Positions 4,822 through 6,369 of a stretch of 6,369 nucleotides of DNA are shown one piece after another. The position numbers and the translations under genes were made by a program. Source of the stretch: CAYYUA01 sp964542585 (GTDB lineage: Bacteria > Bacteroidota > Bacteroidia > CAILMK01 > CAYYUA01); the NCBI GenBank assembly GCA_964542585.1, contig CAZIUI010000046.1:1-6369 (forward strand), written 5' to 3'. The number at the start of each line of letters is the position of its first letter. Position 1 is the first letter of the stretch. Below the pieces are notes generated by a model. The model saw only the letters and a program-made list of their open reading frames with translations. It was not told the origin of the DNA and did no database searches.

Positions 4822-6369
4822 ATGAGACCGATGCGCTTGCTTTTCCTTGCGCTAAGTGTATGCCCCCTGTTTACTGCAGCCACTGAACCTGACAGCGTGG
4901 CCAGGGCCAGGTGGGATTCGCTTAATAGCAAAGGCGAATCATTATTTCACCAGGGGAAATACGACACAGCGGTTTTATATTTTCAAAAAGCCAAGGAATT
5001 CGCAAAAAACCATTTTGGCCAAATAGATTCCATGCATGCCACCTCCCTCACCAATTTAGGGCATGTATTTACAAAAACAGGAAGCTACCAGAAGGGCGAG
5101 GCATTGTTACAACGGGCTAAAACGATTAGAGCAAATACACTCGGCAAGCGTCATCCAAAGTATGCTGCAACGCTCAACAACCTTGCGCTTCTATATAATG
5201 ACATAGGCCGCTACGAAAAGGCGGATACATTTTATAAACAGGCCAAGACCATCTACAAAAAAACACTTGGCAAGCGGCATCCCCACTATGCCATCACGCT
5301 TGACAACCTGGGCTATTTATATAAGGATATGGGCCGTTACGAAAAGGCCGAAGCATTCCATAAGGAGGTGAAAACCATATGGGAAAAAACCATGGGGAAG
5401 AACCATCCGAAATATGCCAAAACCTTGGTTAACCTTGGGAATTTATACAAGGAGATAGGCCGGTATCCAAAGGCAGAAGAAAGATATAAGCAGGCCAAGG
5501 CCATAAAACGGGAGACATTCAGGAAAGATCATCCCAGCTATGCTACTTCCCTCAATAACCTGGGGCTTTTGTATAAAAAAATGGGCCAATTAAAGAAGGC
5601 GGAAAAATTGTTAAAAGAGGCCAAGGCTATAAAACGGAAGACATTCGGGAAAGATCATCCCAGCTATGCTACTTCCCTCAGCAACCTTGGCCATATTTAT
5701 AAAGAAATAGGCCGCTACCAGAAAGCAAAAGCAAATCTTGAAAAAGCAAAGACCATCGCACGCCAGACACTGGGCAGGGAGCATCCACAGTATGCCCGCG
5801 CCCTTAACAACCTGGGATATTTATTTAGAACAATAGGCCGCTACAATCAGGCTGACACCTTGTTCAAGCAAACCATGACCATTGAGCGAAAAACCCTCGG
5901 TAAAGATCATCCTAAATATGCAATCACGCTTAACAACCTGGCCGATCTTTATCACGAAACTCAAAACTACAAGCAGGCTTTTAGCTATTACCAAAAAGTT
6001 CGCAGGAATATTGAAAGCAACATAGACAAGCGATTTGCGTTTTTAAGTGAAAAGGGCAAGCTGGATTATGTAGGGGAGGTCCGACCTTTTTTCAGACAAT
6101 ATCATGCATATGCCGCAGAAGTGCACGACACTTTACCCGAAATCACCGAGTTGGCCTATACCAACGAGCTCCTGCTCAAAGGCCTTGTGCTCTCCCGCAC
6201 CCGCGCCATGCGGCGGGCCATCCGCCAGGAGGCCGATTCGGCGCTGATGAGCACTTATAAAGAATGGATGGGCCTGCGCAAGTTCCTCGCCCAGCAGTAT
6301 TCCCAGCCCAAGGATAAGCGCACCCCTAACCTGGACAGTCTGGAAGCAGCCGCTAATCAGCTCGAGCAA
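4822..6369 (+). CDS. TPR-CHAT-type protein, 5' part (cut by window edge)
   Basis: The reading frame is open from the ATG at 4822 to the last base, giving 516 residues with no stop; the 3' end is missing. A signal peptide (RLLFLALSVCPLF core, likely cut near A20) points to export. A first TPR at about 38-64 is followed by eight consecutive 42-residue units (65-400) with the pattern LGKxHPxYAxTLNNLGxLYxxxGRYxKAE, the kinesin-light-chain-like TPR type. Residues 401-516 (KRFAFLSEKGKLDYV, RPFFRQY, LLLKGLVL, NLDSLEAAANQLEQ) align with 321-434 of the preceding CHAT protein, the linker that leads into its CHAT domain. A CHAT domain is therefore expected beyond the edge, but neither it nor any catalytic residue is seen. 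The start lies 2 nt after the previous stop with no clear Shine-Dalgarno, implying translational coupling. M4 is an alternative start. GC rises sharply after about base 6150. Confidence 0.85.
   Translation, partial: MRPMRLLFLALSVCPLFTAATEPDSVARARWDSLNSKGESLFHQGKYDTAVLYFQKAKEFAKNHFGQIDSMHATSLTNLGHVFTKTGSYQKGEALLQRAKTIRANTLGKRHPKYAATLNNLALLYNDIGRYEKADTFYKQAKTIYKKTLGKRHPHYAITLDNLGYLYKDMGRYEKAEAFHKEVKTIWEKTMGKNHPKYAKTLVNLGNLYKEIGRYPKAEERYKQAKAIKRETFRKDHPSYATSLNNLGLLYKKMGQLKKAEKLLKEAKAIKRKTFGKDHPSYATSLSNLGHIYKEIGRYQKAKANLEKAKTIARQTLGREHPQYARALNNLGYLFRTIGRYNQADTLFKQTMTIERKTLGKDHPKYAITLNNLADLYHETQNYKQAFSYYQKVRRNIESNIDKRFAFLSEKGKLDYVGEVRPFFRQYHAYAAEVHDTLPEITELAYTNELLLKGLVLSRTRAMRRAIRQEADSALMSTYKEWMGLRKFLAQQYSQPKDKRTPNLDSLEAAANQLEQ
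5014..6021 (+). repeat. Eight tandem 126-nt units encoding 42-residue TPRs
   Basis: Eight head-to-tail units of exactly 126 bases, with no insertions, encode residues 65-400 of the fourth gene. Units 1-8 begin at residues 65, 107, 149, 191, 233, 275, 317 and 359, most with LGK.HP.YA or a close variant. Conserved positions are HP.YA, NLG.LY, GRY.KA and a closing A..I...T; the first unit (FGQIDSMHAT) and the last (ending RRNIESN) are the most divergent, as expected of capping units. Such arrays form a superhelical groove that binds peptides or partner proteins. The preceding CHAT gene has fewer and less regular TPRs, so the two proteins probably recognise different partners. Confidence 0.85.
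5493..5687 (+). repeat. Two adjacent, nearly DNA-identical TPR units
   Basis: Bases 5493-5561 and 5619-5687, exactly 126 nt apart, match at 64 of 69 positions, with an uninterrupted 33-base identity at 5522-5554 versus 5648-5680. They encode the end of one TPR unit and the start of the next (AKAIKR.TF.KDHPSYATSL). Other neighbouring units of the array resemble each other in protein but much less in DNA. This suggests that one unit was copied recently, by slippage or unequal recombination, so unit number may vary between strains. Confidence 0.75.

Noticed and set aside
6133..6369. 78-codon minus-strand ORF at the right edge
   Set aside because: Arises from the GC-rich end of the fourth gene, which is open in the sense frame and matches its paralog; the His/Gly-rich antisense product looks non-biological.
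621..6369. Type III-E CRISPR (Craspase) locus
   Set aside because: The sigma plus TPR-CHAT pairing prompted the idea, but there is no CRISPR array, no Cas7-11 and no Csx30/Csx31-like gene, and the CHAT protein carries an export signal.

Overview
The window looks like chromosomal DNA of a Bacteroidota bacterium, most plausibly from a multi-CHAT lineage such as the Saprospiria. This rests on moderate GC (about 40-45% by eye), starts with weak or absent Shine-Dalgarno sequences, an ECF-like sigma factor paired with an RskA-like membrane protein, and large secreted TPR-CHAT proteins. The taxonomic call is inference; no rRNA or marker gene is present.

Layout. Bases 1-620 are non-coding. They hold a short ATCCG-type tandem repeat (26-54), two small hairpins (66-94 and 106-126), a roughly 200-bp imperfect palindromic element bounded by perfect 11-bp inverted ends (144-345), and an AT-rich leader (346-620). 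Four genes then follow on the + strand with no opposing genes: an ECF-like sigma factor (621-1175); a single-pass membrane protein with an anti-sigma-like N-terminus and an extracytoplasmic TPR-like C-terminus (1209-2018); a complete secreted TPR-CHAT protein with an intact His/Cys caspase-type dyad and a C-terminal membrane anchor (2096-4819); and a second TPR-CHAT-type gene that starts 2 nt after the previous stop (4822) and runs off the right edge, so its CHAT domain lies outside the window.

How the genes may work together. The order sigma, membrane anti-sigma-like protein, CHAT protein, CHAT-type protein with small gaps (33, 77 and 2 nt) suggests one operon. By predicted topology, the anti-sigma-like N-terminus faces the cytoplasm, where the sigma factor is. 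Its TPR-like C-terminus faces the periplasm, as do the TPR and CHAT domains of the third gene. This allows a model in which an envelope-side CHAT caspase-like protease acts on, or signals through, the membrane protein to free the sigma factor. It resembles the sigma-factor/TPR-CHAT logic of type III-E CRISPR (Craspase) loci, but without any CRISPR part and on the other side of the membrane. The model is inference; only the architecture is visible.

Other points of note: a perfect 9-bp inverted repeat just ahead of the CHAT gene whose right arm overlaps its likely ribosome binding site; a strictly 42-residue-periodic kinesin-light-chain-type TPR array in the fourth gene with two adjacent, nearly DNA-identical units; and a sharp rise in GC in the last ~220 bases of that gene.
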